A stretch of DNA of 64,000 bases from Nostoc sp. CHAB 5834 (GTDB taxonomy: Bacteria > Cyanobacteriota > Cyanobacteriia > Cyanobacteriales > Nostocaceae), in assembly GCA_020829485.1 (NCBI GenBank), contig JAIVFU010000001.1:162108-226107 (forward strand), read 5' to 3'. Each line of letters begins with the position of its first letter. Position 1 is the first letter of the stretch. The notes under the pieces are model-generated. The model was not told the origin of the DNA. It did no database searches and saw only the letters and a list, made by a program, of their open reading frames with translations. A program made the position numbers and the translations under genes. Shown here one piece after another: positions 26,253 through 35,439 of this stretch.

Positions 26253-27302
26253 ATGACTAAATATGACAAGGTTTTTAATTCACCAAAGACATCAGAGGAA
26301 TCGCTAAGTCCAGAGGAAGCGGTAGCGGCGATCGCAACTGTGACTGCGATCGCTGATTCATTGATTGAAGATGTTGATGCAGAAAGTTTAGCGGGTATCC
26401 TTTGGGAATTCGAGGTTTTTGAGGAATACTCAGAAGATGAAATCACAGAAATAGTTGATAGACTCATTGGCATTGCAGAACAAGAGGGAATTGGGCCCCT
26501 GTTTAATACCGCTAAAGTATCTCTCTCAGATGAATTAGTGCTGGATGGTTTTGCTGCTGGGGTGATAGTGCTTTTAGACGATGAACTCGCCATCCCCAAA
26601 TCCAAACAACCTTACCTCAAAAAGCTACAAGCAGCTTTAGAACTCGAAGATGAAGAAGCTGAGGAAATCATTAAGGAGGTAATTGCAGCCTTTAAGGAAG
26701 CAGAAGAAGAATATGCAGACGACGACGAAGATGAGACAGTAGTCATAGAAGATTTTAGTGAACAAACATATCAATCTCCTTTAGGCAATTTTGCTGTGCC
26801 GATTCCGGTTGATCCGCAGCAGGGCGGTAGAATTCAAAGTCAGGAAGGAGTCGTTGGCTTTTCCGATGACATCGGTACTCTGTTGAGAATCGATTATTAT
26901 CCTTTCCCTCTAGAACAGTTAGAGGAATTGGAGTCTGTTGGACAAGAAGAATATTTACAAACAATCTTAGTAGACAAGTATGTACCCCAGGCGATTTTTG
27001 CCAATGTACCAGATGCTTCTGTGGAGTATACCGAATATCTGGCAGACACTTTGCGAGGCGCTTACTACGTGTTAATCGATATGCCCAAAGGTTCGACAAT
27101 TTCTAAGCAAGAAAATAATGGAACTGCGATCAGATTAGATGCCTATCGGGGGCTGCTCTCCTTTATCAGTGGTGAATTTTTGTATATAGTTAGTAGTCAG
27201 CACAGCTTTATTAACGGCGAAACTCCCGATTCCCTTGAAGAAGAAGCTGAAGACATCAAGGAGAGTATTTTAGAGTTTGTTGAGACTATAGAGTTTACTT
27301 AG
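26253..27302 (+). CDS. Acidic protein with TerB-like N-terminal region
   Basis: The 349-residue protein is strongly acidic. Residues 10-150 are helical with two repeats of an acidic D/E-x-I pattern (SPEEAVAAIATVTAIADSL; DEITEIVDRLIGIAEQEG; GFAAGVIVLLDDEL), resembling the TerB/tellurite-resistance fold. An acidic linker near 155-165 leads to a beta-rich domain (QSPLGNFAVPIPVDPQQGGRI). Function unknown. The 21-bp HIP1 array begins 88 bp past its stop. Confidence 0.65.
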   Translation: MTKYDKVFNSPKTSEESLSPEEAVAAIATVTAIADSLIEDVDAESLAGILWEFEVFEEYSEDEITEIVDRLIGIAEQEGIGPLFNTAKVSLSDELVLDGFAAGVIVLLDDELAIPKSKQPYLKKLQAALELEDEEAEEIIKEVIAAFKEAEEEYADDDEDETVVIEDFSEQTYQSPLGNFAVPIPVDPQQGGRIQSQEGVVGFSDDIGTLLRIDYYPFPLEQLEELESVGQEEYLQTILVDKYVPQAIFANVPDASVEYTEYLADTLRGAYYVLIDMPKGSTISKQENNGTAIRLDAYRGLLSFISGEFLYIVSSQHSFINGETPDSLEEEAEDIKESILEFVETIEFT

Positions 27303-27390
27303 CGCATAAAATGTTGGCTTTGTCACGCGCCTGAAACTAAAGTTCTTTGGCTTTCAGCTAAAGTCTACTGAAGCGAATTAAATAACATCC

Positions 27391-27660
27391 GCTCAACAAG
27401 CAAATGCGATCGCTCAATAAGCAAATGCGATCGCTCAACAAGCAAATGCGATCGCTCAACAAGCAAATGCGATCGCTCAACAAGCAAATGCGATCGCTCA
27501 ACAAGCAAATGCGATCGCTCAACAAGCAAATGCGATCGCTCAACAAGCAAATGTGATTGCTCAACAAGCAAATGCGATCGCTCAACAAGCAAATGTGATT
27601 GCTCAACAAGCAAATGTGATTGCTCAACAAGCAAATGTGATCGCTCAACAAGCAAATGCC
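27391..27660. repeat. 21-bp tandem array carrying HIP1 octamers, 12.9 copies
   Basis: Each unit is HIP1 (GCGATCGC) followed by TCAACAAGCAAAT. Twelve full units start at 27391 and every 21 bases after; a 13th is partial. Eight HIP1 sites are intact. In units 8, 10 and 11 the site has become GTGATTGC, and in unit 12 GTGATCGC. Five of the six frames lack stops within the unit, which produces spurious long frames; a TAA in unit 2 breaks the plus frame that reads AIAQQAN. I treat it as non-coding. Confidence 0.95.
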
Positions 27661-27663
27661 ATG

Positions 27664-27801
27664 TCACCCCACCCTAACCCTCCCCGATGCATTGGGGAGG
27701 GAACTGGATTTCTTTTTCCCCCCAATGCATCGGGGGGATTAAGGGGGGTAAAACGCCTGTGGGACATGCTATTTTAGACTTAAGTTGACACCAATGAGCA
27801 A
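27664..27801. mobile_element. Truncated copy of the 30110-30310 inverted-repeat element
   Basis: From TCACCCCACCC through AATGAGCAA it matches 30190-30310 closely, apart from a short variable segment. It has the right terminal repeat but no left one; the HIP1 array occupies the place where the left half would be. Confidence 0.7.
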
Positions 27802-28027
27802 AGACAAGCCCCAAAAGAGCGTATTTGTATCATTATTAATATGAAACCACCCTTAAAAAGCAATACGCTTGGGTTAAGCCCAAAAACCGTGGAAAAGGGG
27901 ATAGACTTTTGCAAGAGGTCTAGTATCCATAACTCATCAACTTATTCTGATGTACATTTGGAAAGGGCCATGTCTGACGACAAGCCCAGAGACGAAATGT
28001 CTCCGGTGTCTACGCTTGTGATTTTTC

Positions 28028-29863
28028 ATGACTTTAACCCTGCTAAACAATCGCTATCAAGTTATCCAGGTAATCGGCGCTGGTGGGTTTGGCGAAACCT
28101 TTCTGGCTGAAGATGTCCACATGCCTTCTCGCCGTCGCTGTGTAATCAAGCAACTAAAGCCGATAACCAATAATGATCCGCAAACCTACCAAATTATCCA
28201 ACAACGGTTTGAACGGGAAGCAGCAACCTTGGAGTTTTTGGGTGAAAGTAGTAACCAAATTCCGAAACTCTACGCCTACTTTTCTGAGAATGGGCAATTT
28301 TACCTCGTCCAAGAATGGATTCACGGGCAAACATTCACAAAAATTGTCGAAGCCAAAGGATTTGAGAGCGAAACTGCTGTTCGGCAAATTCTCTTGAGTC
28401 TGCTTTGGGTTTTAGATTATGTCCACAGCAAAGGCATTATTCACCGGGATATCAAGCCTGAGAATATTATTCTCCGTTCTGGTGATGGCAAGCCAGTTTT
28501 GATTGACTTTGGTGCAGTTAAAGAAACAATCCGTTCTGTGGTGAATTCTCCAGGATACCCCACGCGATCGCTTGTCATTGGTACACCTGGTTATATGCCT
28601 AGCGAACAAGCCGTTGGCCGTCCAGTTTACGCCACTGATATCTACAGTTTAGGTTTAACGGCAATTTATCTGCTGACTGGCAAACACCCGCAAGAACTAC
28701 CAACCGATCTCAAAACTGGGGAAATACTTTGGCAAGATTACGCCCCTCATGTCTCTTCCCAATTAGCTGGGGTACTCAATCAAGCAATTAAGCCTCATGC
28801 TGGCGATCGCTACAGCACTGCCAGTAAAATGCTACACGCTTTGCAGTCTGCTAGTAATATACCTACTGAGTTAGCTGCAAATACTCCCACAGTTAGTTTT
28901 TCTCCCACTACATCGAGACAAACTCAGCCATTATATTCTCCGCAAAAAAATTCTGTGTTAGCGTTCGCGCAGCGTTCCGCAGGAAATGATAGAAACTGGC
29001 AAAAACCTGCTGTGATTGTTGGTAGTTTGCTGATAGGCGGTTTGCTTAGTACAGTAGCAATTTCTAACATGACTCGTCAGCAACAACCAGAAACAACTAT
29101 TGCCACAAGCCCCACTCCTGCATCTACCGAACCGCCTGTTTCTTCCCAAATTTCTCCAGTCCCAGTTGTACCGGACTCACAACCAAAACGGCGAGTAATT
29201 CCCGATCCTTTGCCTACCTTTAATCCCCCAGTTGTATCCACACCACAGCCAGAAAAAGAACCTGTAACTTCAGATACTCCAGCGCCAGTAGTATCCACAC
29301 CACAGCCAGAACCAGAGAATGAGGCGATACCTGCTTTGGGTAATGCCAGCCCAGTTCCCACACCAGAAATGCGTTCTACGCCACAGAAGAAGCCGCGTAG
29401 TAAATTAGCTGCAATTACCAGCAGACAAACCGTTCCCGCATTCCCTACAGGTACACCAAGAAACATCGTAGAAGCTACCCTCGGCAAACCAAATCGAGAT
29501 TTAAGAGGTGTATGGGGTAATACCCGTGCTGTTGTTTACAAACTAGTGCCAAACAAAATTGACCTTGGCTACTTATTTGATCGTAATTCTAAAGTGCTGC
29601 GTCAAACTGAGGTATCTTTTGCCGATTCGGTAGACTCGCAGGTAATGGAAACTACCTTGAATGGAATGCTAGATGGGCAAGCCACTGAAGATATAAAGCA
29701 GGGACTCAAACAGGTACAACAGCGTCAATCTGATAATTTTAGTTTTAATAATGGCTCAGTCAAGGGTCAGATTATCCGCCAACAATGTAATTTTATTTAC
29801 ATCAGCATTTGGGATGAAAATTTACATGATTTTGTGAGTCCATCTACAGCCAAAAGGTGTTAA
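28028..29863 (+). CDS. Membrane-anchored Ser/Thr protein kinase
   Basis: Residues 10-275 form a eukaryotic-like (Hanks-type) kinase: glycine loop GAGGFGETFLAED at 17-29, ATP lysine K41, catalytic HRDIKPEN with D141, DFG with D160, and an activation segment ending GTPGYMPSEQ. A membrane segment lies near 327-348 (VGSLLIGGLLSTVAISNM), then a Pro/Thr-rich linker and a C-terminal domain with FPTGTPRNIVEATLGKPNRD found in related cyanobacterial kinases. The peptide AFAQRSAG just before the membrane segment is encoded by a short dispersed repeat (about 28962-28985). Signal unknown. It is flanked by copies of one repeat. Confidence 0.93.
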   Translation: MTLTLLNNRYQVIQVIGAGGFGETFLAEDVHMPSRRRCVIKQLKPITNNDPQTYQIIQQRFEREAATLEFLGESSNQIPKLYAYFSENGQFYLVQEWIHGQTFTKIVEAKGFESETAVRQILLSLLWVLDYVHSKGIIHRDIKPENIILRSGDGKPVLIDFGAVKETIRSVVNSPGYPTRSLVIGTPGYMPSEQAVGRPVYATDIYSLGLTAIYLLTGKHPQELPTDLKTGEILWQDYAPHVSSQLAGVLNQAIKPHAGDRYSTASKMLHALQSASNIPTELAANTPTVSFSPTTSRQTQPLYSPQKNSVLAFAQRSAGNDRNWQKPAVIVGSLLIGGLLSTVAISNMTRQQQPETTIATSPTPASTEPPVSSQISPVPVVPDSQPKRRVIPDPLPTFNPPVVSTPQPEKEPVTSDTPAPVVSTPQPEPENEAIPALGNASPVPTPEMRSTPQKKPRSKLAAITSRQTVPAFPTGTPRNIVEATLGKPNRDLRGVWGNTRAVVYKLVPNKIDLGYLFDRNSKVLRQTEVSFADSVDSQVMETTLNGMLDGQATEDIKQGLKQVQQRQSDNFSFNNGSVKGQIIRQQCNFIYISIWDENLHDFVSPSTAKRC

Positions 29864-30414
29864 GTAAGTCGGTGAGAATAAATCAAACTAGATTAAGTAA
29901 TGTAAAAAATATTGAGATTAGTTCGTAGTGAGGACTTTAGTCCTCTCTACAAGACGCTGCGCGAACACTACAAACCTAGGACTTACACACTGTACAAATG
30001 CATAGTGATGTGGATTAACGAAAATCCGTTGTTTCAGGCTTTTTTTAATTATCCTGCGATGCCTACGGCGGTAAACTACGTAAATAGCCAATGCTGTAGG
30101 GGCTAAACTTTGCTCATGGGTGTCAACTTAACGTGAAACCCTTGTCGAGACGTGATATTCAGTTCTCTAGCTTTCCATCACTCACCGCGTCACCCCACCC
30201 TAACCCTCCCCTTAGAAATTCTTTTTCCCCCCAATAAATCGGGGGGATTAAGGGGGGTAAAACGCCTGTGGGACATGGTATTTTAGACTTAAGTTGACAC
30301 CAATGAGCAATGCTATGCCCTTACGAAAGATGTGGTTTTTAACTTACGCATATTTGCGATTTTTTGTCAATGCGTAAGTCCTAAAACCTTGAATTATTCA
30401 CGCCGCTCTACTTA
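29861..30414. mobile_element. Composite MITE-like element with imperfect 26-bp ends
   Basis: The left end TAAGTAAGTCGGTGAGAATA starts on the kinase stop codon; the right end at 30389-30414 is its inverse at about 20 of 26 positions. It contains the palindrome core at 29921-29975 and, nested inside, the 201-bp element at 30110-30310. The left end matches 9150. Confidence 0.5.
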
Positions 30415-30706
30415 ATTTCGTAATAAACATTGTCTTAAAAATTGAGATTTTTGTATTTTACAACACAGATTTAGGATTCAATATAGTTAGTCATTAGTCA
30501 TTTGTTAAATGATCAGTCCTAACTAATTGCAAATGCCCAATACCCATTTTCAAAACTGAGTTTCAAATTCTTAATCTTCATAAAGTTATAAATACCATTA
30601 TTAACTTTTTAATAATACTTGTCTCAGCTTCTACATTAATGTCGTAAAGTGCGATCGTAATTGTGTAATCTAAAGACAGCAAAGCTAATTATTCAATTGA
30701 GGTCTG
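29864..30706. other. Spacer downstream of the kinase gene
   Basis: The 843 bp are almost entirely the composite element (to 30414), then an AT-rich stretch with a short TTAGTCA heptamer run near 30487-30503. No gene was found. Confidence 0.6.
30110..30310. mobile_element. 201-bp MITE with near-perfect terminal inverted repeats
   Basis: The left end begins TTGCTCATGGGTGTCAACTT; the inverted right end differs at one of 22 positions. The interior holds a CCCCCC/GGGGGG hairpin around 30226-30246. A right-half copy lies at 27664-27801. Confidence 0.7.
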
Positions 30707-30925
30707 ATGACTCCTAAAATCATGCGTCAGCTTTGGTCAGTGGTTGAAACTGCCCAAGCCAAGCTCCTCTTACAACTGGATGATGCTAGCTTGGTGCAGT
30801 GGTTAGTGAAACAAACCGAAACACAAGTGTTGTTAGATTCTAACGAAACTGATTATCTGTGCCACTACATTCAATCTCGGCTAGCCCTTATACGTGATAT
30901 TGCCCATGAACGTCAGTATTCATGA
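30707..30925 (+). CDS. Small conserved hypothetical protein
   Basis: A 72-residue helical protein (MTPKIMRQLWSVVETAQAKL ... DSNETDYLCHYIQSRLALIRDIA) with GAGG about 5 bases before the ATG. It has no membrane segment or cysteine motif. It resembles short cyanobacterial proteins of unknown function. Converges with ribD. Confidence 0.65.
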   Translation: MTPKIMRQLWSVVETAQAKLLLQLDDASLVQWLVKQTETQVLLDSNETDYLCHYIQSRLALIRDIAHERQYS

Positions 30926-30952
30926 GCAATATCATGATGAATTGATTGATAG

Positions 30953-32176
30953 TCAAGTGTTATTACTATTGACTATTGGCTTTTGGGGAAAATAACCTTC
31001 CACTAAGCAGTCAGAGCCGACTACACGCCAACGAACACGTTCTAGAGACAACGCCTCAGTCATGGTAGTAAAACCTAAATCGCCCACAGGTGTGGGAGCG
31101 ATGCTACCACCAATGATTTTTGGGGCAATAAATGCCAAAACTTTTTGTACTGCTCCTTGAGCGATCGCACTAGCAGCTAAGGTTCCGCCACATTCCCACA
31201 AGACGCTACAAAAACCGCGCTCATAAAAGTACGCCATAGCCTTATCTGGTGTAAGTGATGTTAATTCCACCACCTCCACTCCCTGTTTGAGCAACAGTTC
31301 TTGGAAGTCGGGATTAGCACCATTCTCTGTCAACACCAAAGTTGGAGCATCCGCAGTTTGCCACAGATGGGCATTTTCCGGTAAGTTGAGATGGCGACTC
31401 ATCACTACCCGCAGGGGATTATGTGCCTCCACCTGACGGGTGGTTAAGTAAGGATTATCTTGTCGAACTGTATTACCGCCAACAATTATGGCATCGCAAG
31501 CCGCCCTCAACTGATGTACTTCAGTGCGGGCTTCTTGGCTTGTCACCCAAGCGCTATGACCAGAGGTAGTAGCAATTTTGCCGTCTAAAGTCATAGCATA
31601 TTTTAAAATTCCCAAAGGTCGTTTGTAGAGAATGCGATGCACAAAAGCTTCATTTAGCTGATGACAAGCTGATTCTTCTACTCCTACCAACACCTCGATC
31701 CCCGCCGCACGTAAACGGGCAATACCACCTCCCGCTACCAGGGGATTGGGATCAACCATACCCACGACTACTTTTGCCACCCCTGCTTCGATCAATCCTT
31801 CTGAACAAGGGGGAGTACGCCCATAGTGATTGCAAGGTTCGAGGCTGACATAGATTGTTGCATCACGAGCGTGATCGCCTGCTGCCCTCAAGGCAAATAC
31901 TTCTGCATGAGGCTCACCTGCACGAGGATGAAACCCCTCGCCGACAATCTCGCCATCCTTGACAATCACCGCTCCCACTAGCGGATTTGGCGAAGTCCGT
32001 CCTAAAGCGCGGCGAGCAAGTTCTAAACACCGCAGCATCATGCGAGAGTCAAAGTCACTTCCGATCTTTTCCTTTGGTGGTGAATTCAATCCAACTGCTG
32101 ACTCCACTAGATGTATATCCTGAGTGTAATTTGCTAAGGATGCATCTGCTTGAGCGACTACTGGGGAATTATCCAT
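30953..32176 (-). CDS. ribD: Riboflavin biosynthesis deaminase/reductase
   Basis: A bifunctional enzyme of early riboflavin synthesis. The N-terminal deaminase has the zinc motifs HAEVFAL and PCNHYGRTPPC; the C-terminal reductase has KYAMTLDGKIAT, SGHSAWVTS and VGGNTVRQDNP. The start at 32176 (MDNSPVVAQ) is preferred to the ATG five codons upstream; about 45 residues precede the conserved core at MMLRCLELARRALG, so a later start is also possible. No FMN riboswitch-like leader was seen. Confidence 0.93.
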   Translation of the reverse strand: MDNSPVVAQADASLANYTQDIHLVESAVGLNSPPKEKIGSDFDSRMMLRCLELARRALGRTSPNPLVGAVIVKDGEIVGEGFHPRAGEPHAEVFALRAAGDHARDATIYVSLEPCNHYGRTPPCSEGLIEAGVAKVVVGMVDPNPLVAGGGIARLRAAGIEVLVGVEESACHQLNEAFVHRILYKRPLGILKYAMTLDGKIATTSGHSAWVTSQEARTEVHQLRAACDAIIVGGNTVRQDNPYLTTRQVEAHNPLRVVMSRHLNLPENAHLWQTADAPTLVLTENGANPDFQELLLKQGVEVVELTSLTPDKAMAYFYERGFCSVLWECGGTLAASAIAQGAVQKVLAFIAPKIIGGSIAPTPVGDLGFTTMTEALSLERVRWRVVGSDCLVEGYFPQKPIVNSNNT

Positions 32177-32318
32177 AATTTTAGGCAACACTGTAAATAT
32201 TCTGCACGCGATCGCACAGCCTTTTCACAGGAGAATCCCGCTTTGCTCAGGGTAATGTTCCTTTAAGCGATCGCATCCATAGCCCAAGACGGGCTAACCA
32301 TTCTCTAAGTAGCAAATT

Positions 32319-32855
32319 TTACTTAAATAAATGATTCTGTAGCCGACGTTTTATCCAAAAGTTATTCCTAAAGAAGTTGACTCTATTTTGTTCACGATCC
32401 GCTCTTGAGTCTGCAAGGTTTTGTTTATTTTTTCTCCAGTGATCGAGGGAGTAAATATTAAAGCTGCTACCTGCAAGCAAAATAAACAGCACAATCCCAT
32501 AAGAAAGCATGGAAGTAGCTGCACCCCAGTTTTGTATCGATGTCACCCCTAACTTCAGAATAATCATCAGGGCAAAGGTAGCAATTAAAGCGCTTCTGGT
32601 TGCTAACCCAAGTGTGATTAACACGCCCACAATTAACTCTACAGGAGGCACTAGGTAAGAATTGATTCTCACCAGAAATTCTGGGAAATAAGAATTTGCT
32701 AGTTGTTTGACAGTCTCTTCAGCGAATCCTGGGATGTTAAAAATGCGAGTAAATCCGTGATTAAAGTAATTCACACCGATGAGAATTCGCAGCAATAAAT
32801 AGGCGATCGCAACATCCTTTGATTTGAGACTAATGTAGTTTCTATTTTCATTCAT
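32319..32855 (-). CDS. DoxX family membrane protein
   Basis: The 178-residue protein has four hydrophobic helices (AYLLLRILIGVNYFNHG, VPPVELIVGVLITLG, SALIATFALMIIL, GIVLFILLAGS) in the DoxX/SURF4-like arrangement, with a basic C-terminal tail. The family is linked to redox and thiosulfate metabolism in some bacteria; the role here is unknown. Confidence 0.85.
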   Translation of the reverse strand: MNENRNYISLKSKDVAIAYLLLRILIGVNYFNHGFTRIFNIPGFAEETVKQLANSYFPEFLVRINSYLVPPVELIVGVLITLGLATRSALIATFALMIILKLGVTSIQNWGAATSMLSYGIVLFILLAGSSFNIYSLDHWRKNKQNLADSRADREQNRVNFFRNNFWIKRRLQNHLFK

Positions 32856-32910
32856 TGCCTTAACTCCAACTATATAGGAATCGTATTTGATTTTTGAAAT
32901 TATCTACGTA

Positions 32911-32940
32911 GGCGGGGAGTGGGGAGTGGGGAGTAGGGAA
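32911..32940. repeat. Heptamer STRR (GGGGAGT)
   Basis: GGGGAGT units run in tandem, with the last variant GTAGGGA. The same heptamer on the other strand is found within modBC (40170-40195) and near 62228. Confidence 0.75.
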
Positions 32941-33057
32941 TTAGGCTTTTCGAGTAGAACCCGAGCTTTTTCACCAAATCAAATATTAGTCCTATAGTAC
33001 GTCAACGGTGATTGATTTCAATTGCAGGAATTGAGAAATACTTGGCGGTTTTGAGAG

Positions 33058-34320
33058 CTAACGTTCTTTCATAGACAAAATTAAGCGAACTGAGCGATCG
33101 CGTAATAAGTAAGTGTGAAGCCAAGTAAGCAATACTAGCAAACGACTGCGATAGCCAGGAAGATATACTAAATGAACTCCTAGCCACATCAGCCAAGCCA
33201 AGCATCCTGTAAAGGCAAATGCGCCAATTTTTCCCACACCTGAATAACAGCCAATAATCGCTAATCTTCCCTTGTTGAAATAGCTAAAAGGCTCTGGTGA
33301 TTTACCTCGAAATTGCCTCTGAATATTTCGGGCTACAGCAACACCCTGCTGAAGTGCCTCTGGTGCAACCCCAGTTAATGGTTTACCATGCTGTTCCATA
33401 TATGCCAGATCCCCAATGGCATAAATATTGGGTTGCTCTAGCAATTGTAGGGTGGGATGAACAAGTAACTTTCCTTTATTTGCTGAAGATACCTCCTCTG
33501 ATGTTGTGGGATAATTTGCCTCTAACCCCGCAGTCCAAATGACGGTTGCAGTTGGAATTATCTCATCGTTTTGCAGATGTAAAGATTCAAAAGTCACTCT
33601 AGTCACTTTTCTTTGCAGATAAACCTCCACTCCTAGCTGATGTAATCTTTTGTAGGTGTAAGTTCCCAACTTCTTTGGCAAATCGGCCAATAAGCGATCG
33701 CCAGATTGCACGATAATCAACCTCACTTGCTGCCAAAGTGTCGGATAATCTCGACGCAAGTTGCCTCGAAGCATTTCAACGAAAGCACCTGCAACCTCAA
33801 CACCCGTTGCCCCACCGCCGACAATGCTAAACGTCAGCAGTTGTTGGCGTCGTGATGAATCAGATTCCTGGATTGCTCTCTCAAAACAAGAGAATATGTG
33901 ATTTCGGATTGCTATTGCTTCTTCTAATGTTCTCATCGAGAAAGCATATTCTAAAGCTCCAGGAACTCCTAAAAACTGGGTTTGGCTGCCAGTTGCCAGC
34001 ACAAGAAAGTCATAGGTGATTGAACAACTATCTGTTTCAACAGTTTGCCCCGAAAAATCAATTTGCTCAACCTCAGCCATCAAAAACTGAACCTTAGACT
34101 TATTCCGCCGGAAAGAGAATCGCCGTAATATCGTGCGGATAGGGTAAGCAATGTACTCAGGTTCCAATTGACCTGTCGCAACCTGATACAACAACGGTAC
34201 AAAGGTGTGATAGTTGTTGCGATCAATTAACAATACATCTGCACCAGAATCAGCTAAAGATTGGGCAGCTTGCAACCCACCAAATCCAGCGCCAACAATG
34301 ACAACGCGGCGACTGTTCAT
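33058..34320 (-). CDS. ndh: Type II NADH dehydrogenase-like oxidoreductase
   Basis: A two-dinucleotide-domain flavoprotein of 420 residues. The FAD motif is GAGFGGLQAA at 10-19, the NAD motif is VGGGATGVEVAGAF near 168-181, and the second FAD contact is NIYAIGDLAYME. A hydrophobic C-terminal segment (FTGCLAWLMWLGVHLVYL) anchors it to the membrane, as in NDH-2. It passes electrons from NAD(P)H to quinone without pumping protons. Confidence 0.9.
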   Translation of the reverse strand: MNSRRVVIVGAGFGGLQAAQSLADSGADVLLIDRNNYHTFVPLLYQVATGQLEPEYIAYPIRTILRRFSFRRNKSKVQFLMAEVEQIDFSGQTVETDSCSITYDFLVLATGSQTQFLGVPGALEYAFSMRTLEEAIAIRNHIFSCFERAIQESDSSRRQQLLTFSIVGGGATGVEVAGAFVEMLRGNLRRDYPTLWQQVRLIIVQSGDRLLADLPKKLGTYTYKRLHQLGVEVYLQRKVTRVTFESLHLQNDEIIPTATVIWTAGLEANYPTTSEEVSSANKGKLLVHPTLQLLEQPNIYAIGDLAYMEQHGKPLTGVAPEALQQGVAVARNIQRQFRGKSPEPFSYFNKGRLAIIGCYSGVGKIGAFAFTGCLAWLMWLGVHLVYLPGYRSRLLVLLTWLHTYLLRDRSVRLILSMKER

Positions 34321-34419
34321 CCTTCCCCTCTTGATTTAGCTAGCAGTCAAGTTATTAACTGTTAATATATTGATAAGCTAAAAATCTTTTAATTTGCATC
34401 TTCCAAAAAATAAATCTCT

Positions 34420-34443
34420 TGTGGGGTGGGCATCTTGCCCGCC
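34420..34443. repeat. Single arm of the palindromic element at 7015-7072
   Basis: All 24 bases of the left arm at 7015-7038 are repeated here exactly, without the matching right arm. It lies upstream of ndh in a 264-bp spacer. Confidence 0.9.
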
Positions 34444-34584
34444 CTAGTTGTGCAATCTTATTTGCGCGACAGCTTAACAGCAGCGCCTCTGTAAAGAATT
34501 AGAGGAGTTTGGGCAACAGTCTGTTAGCCAGAAAGTATTGCCTCAACTCCCCCAATATTCAAACTGACGATCGCCCCCACCTAT

Positions 34585-35184
34585 TTACAGCGTCGCTACA
34601 AGATCCTTTAAGCGATCGCGTCCATCGCGGAATACTGGCCAACCATCCCCCACCAGCACTGCTTCTACGCGACTCAGTTCTGCTAACCTGCGAACAGAAG
34701 CAACAGCCTCCTCTCGATTCAGCAGCTTGTCATCTGGCAATATAGTTAAACTACCTGCTTTACGTGCCCTGACTAAATCCCCTGTGATCAAAGTTGTTTC
34801 CTCCAGTAATAGAGCTAATTCACCAGGAGTTTTTGAGCCTTGGAGTTCAATTACCTCCAGTCCTGGGACAAATTCTTCACCGTCAGACAGCCAGCGATCG
34901 CAAGGTATAGGGAAAGTATCTTTTTCTGCCACAGGGCCAGCTATTTTAGCATAGGTTTGATCGGCAATTTCTTTACTTGCCCTGATATGCTCAGAATTCG
35001 TCAGCACAATCCAAACTACACCACCGAGGGATTTGAGATGATTCCAATCATGGTTTGATAGGGCTACTGGGTCAATCAAGATGTTGCCATCTGGGCGAAT
35101 CCAGGCAATCCCATTGAAATCAATATTTCTTGCCGGATTGAAATTAGACCAGCTATAGAGATCGGGACGGTGCAAAGATTTCAT
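34585..35184 (-). CDS. MBL-fold-like protein lacking the metal-binding histidines
   Basis: The 199-residue protein follows metallo-beta-lactamase order: GNILIDPVALSNHD, then VWIVLTNSEHIRASKEIAD where active enzymes have THxHxDH, then VIELQGSKTPGELALLLEE, TLITGDLVRARKAGSL and EAVLVGDGWPVF. The first metal motif is replaced by TNSEHIR and the later His ligands are absent, although one Asp (GDL) remains. It is probably catalytically inactive or repurposed. Confidence 0.75.
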   Translation of the reverse strand: MKSLHRPDLYSWSNFNPARNIDFNGIAWIRPDGNILIDPVALSNHDWNHLKSLGGVVWIVLTNSEHIRASKEIADQTYAKIAGPVAEKDTFPIPCDRWLSDGEEFVPGLEVIELQGSKTPGELALLLEETTLITGDLVRARKAGSLTILPDDKLLNREEAVASVRRLAELSRVEAVLVGDGWPVFRDGRDRLKDLVATL

Positions 35185-35439
35185 GATGATTCTGGATCAG
35201 TACTTCAGTAATTGACTATTTATATCAATAATTAAGTATATAGATAATAAGAGCATTGGGGATTGGGCATTGGTTATTCTTCTGATCTCCCTAATTTTTC
35301 CTCTGGATCTGGAATTTGAGCTTTTGGTTTTAAAACAAGCGCCCATTCATAGCGTCGTAGATAATCCGCACACTACTGATGCCCGATAAAATTGTCCGTT
35401 GCAAACAGGTCTAAACCAATACTTTCAAAAACAGCAATA

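Larger units (their letters stand above)
27303..28027. other. Spacer filled by the HIP1 array and element fragments
   Basis: The 725-bp region holds the tandem array (27391-27660), a truncated copy of the element found at 30110-30310 (27664-27801), and a fragment ending TTGCAAGAGGTCTA (27909-27922) shared with 35982 and 54928. The kinase gene begins at the right end. Confidence 0.7.

Noticed and set aside
27358..27777. Long reading frames on both strands across the 21-bp array (AIAQQAN and LLVERSH repeats)
   Set aside because: They arise because the unit is 21 bases and lacks stops in five frames; there is no start region, ribosome-binding site or conserved flank.
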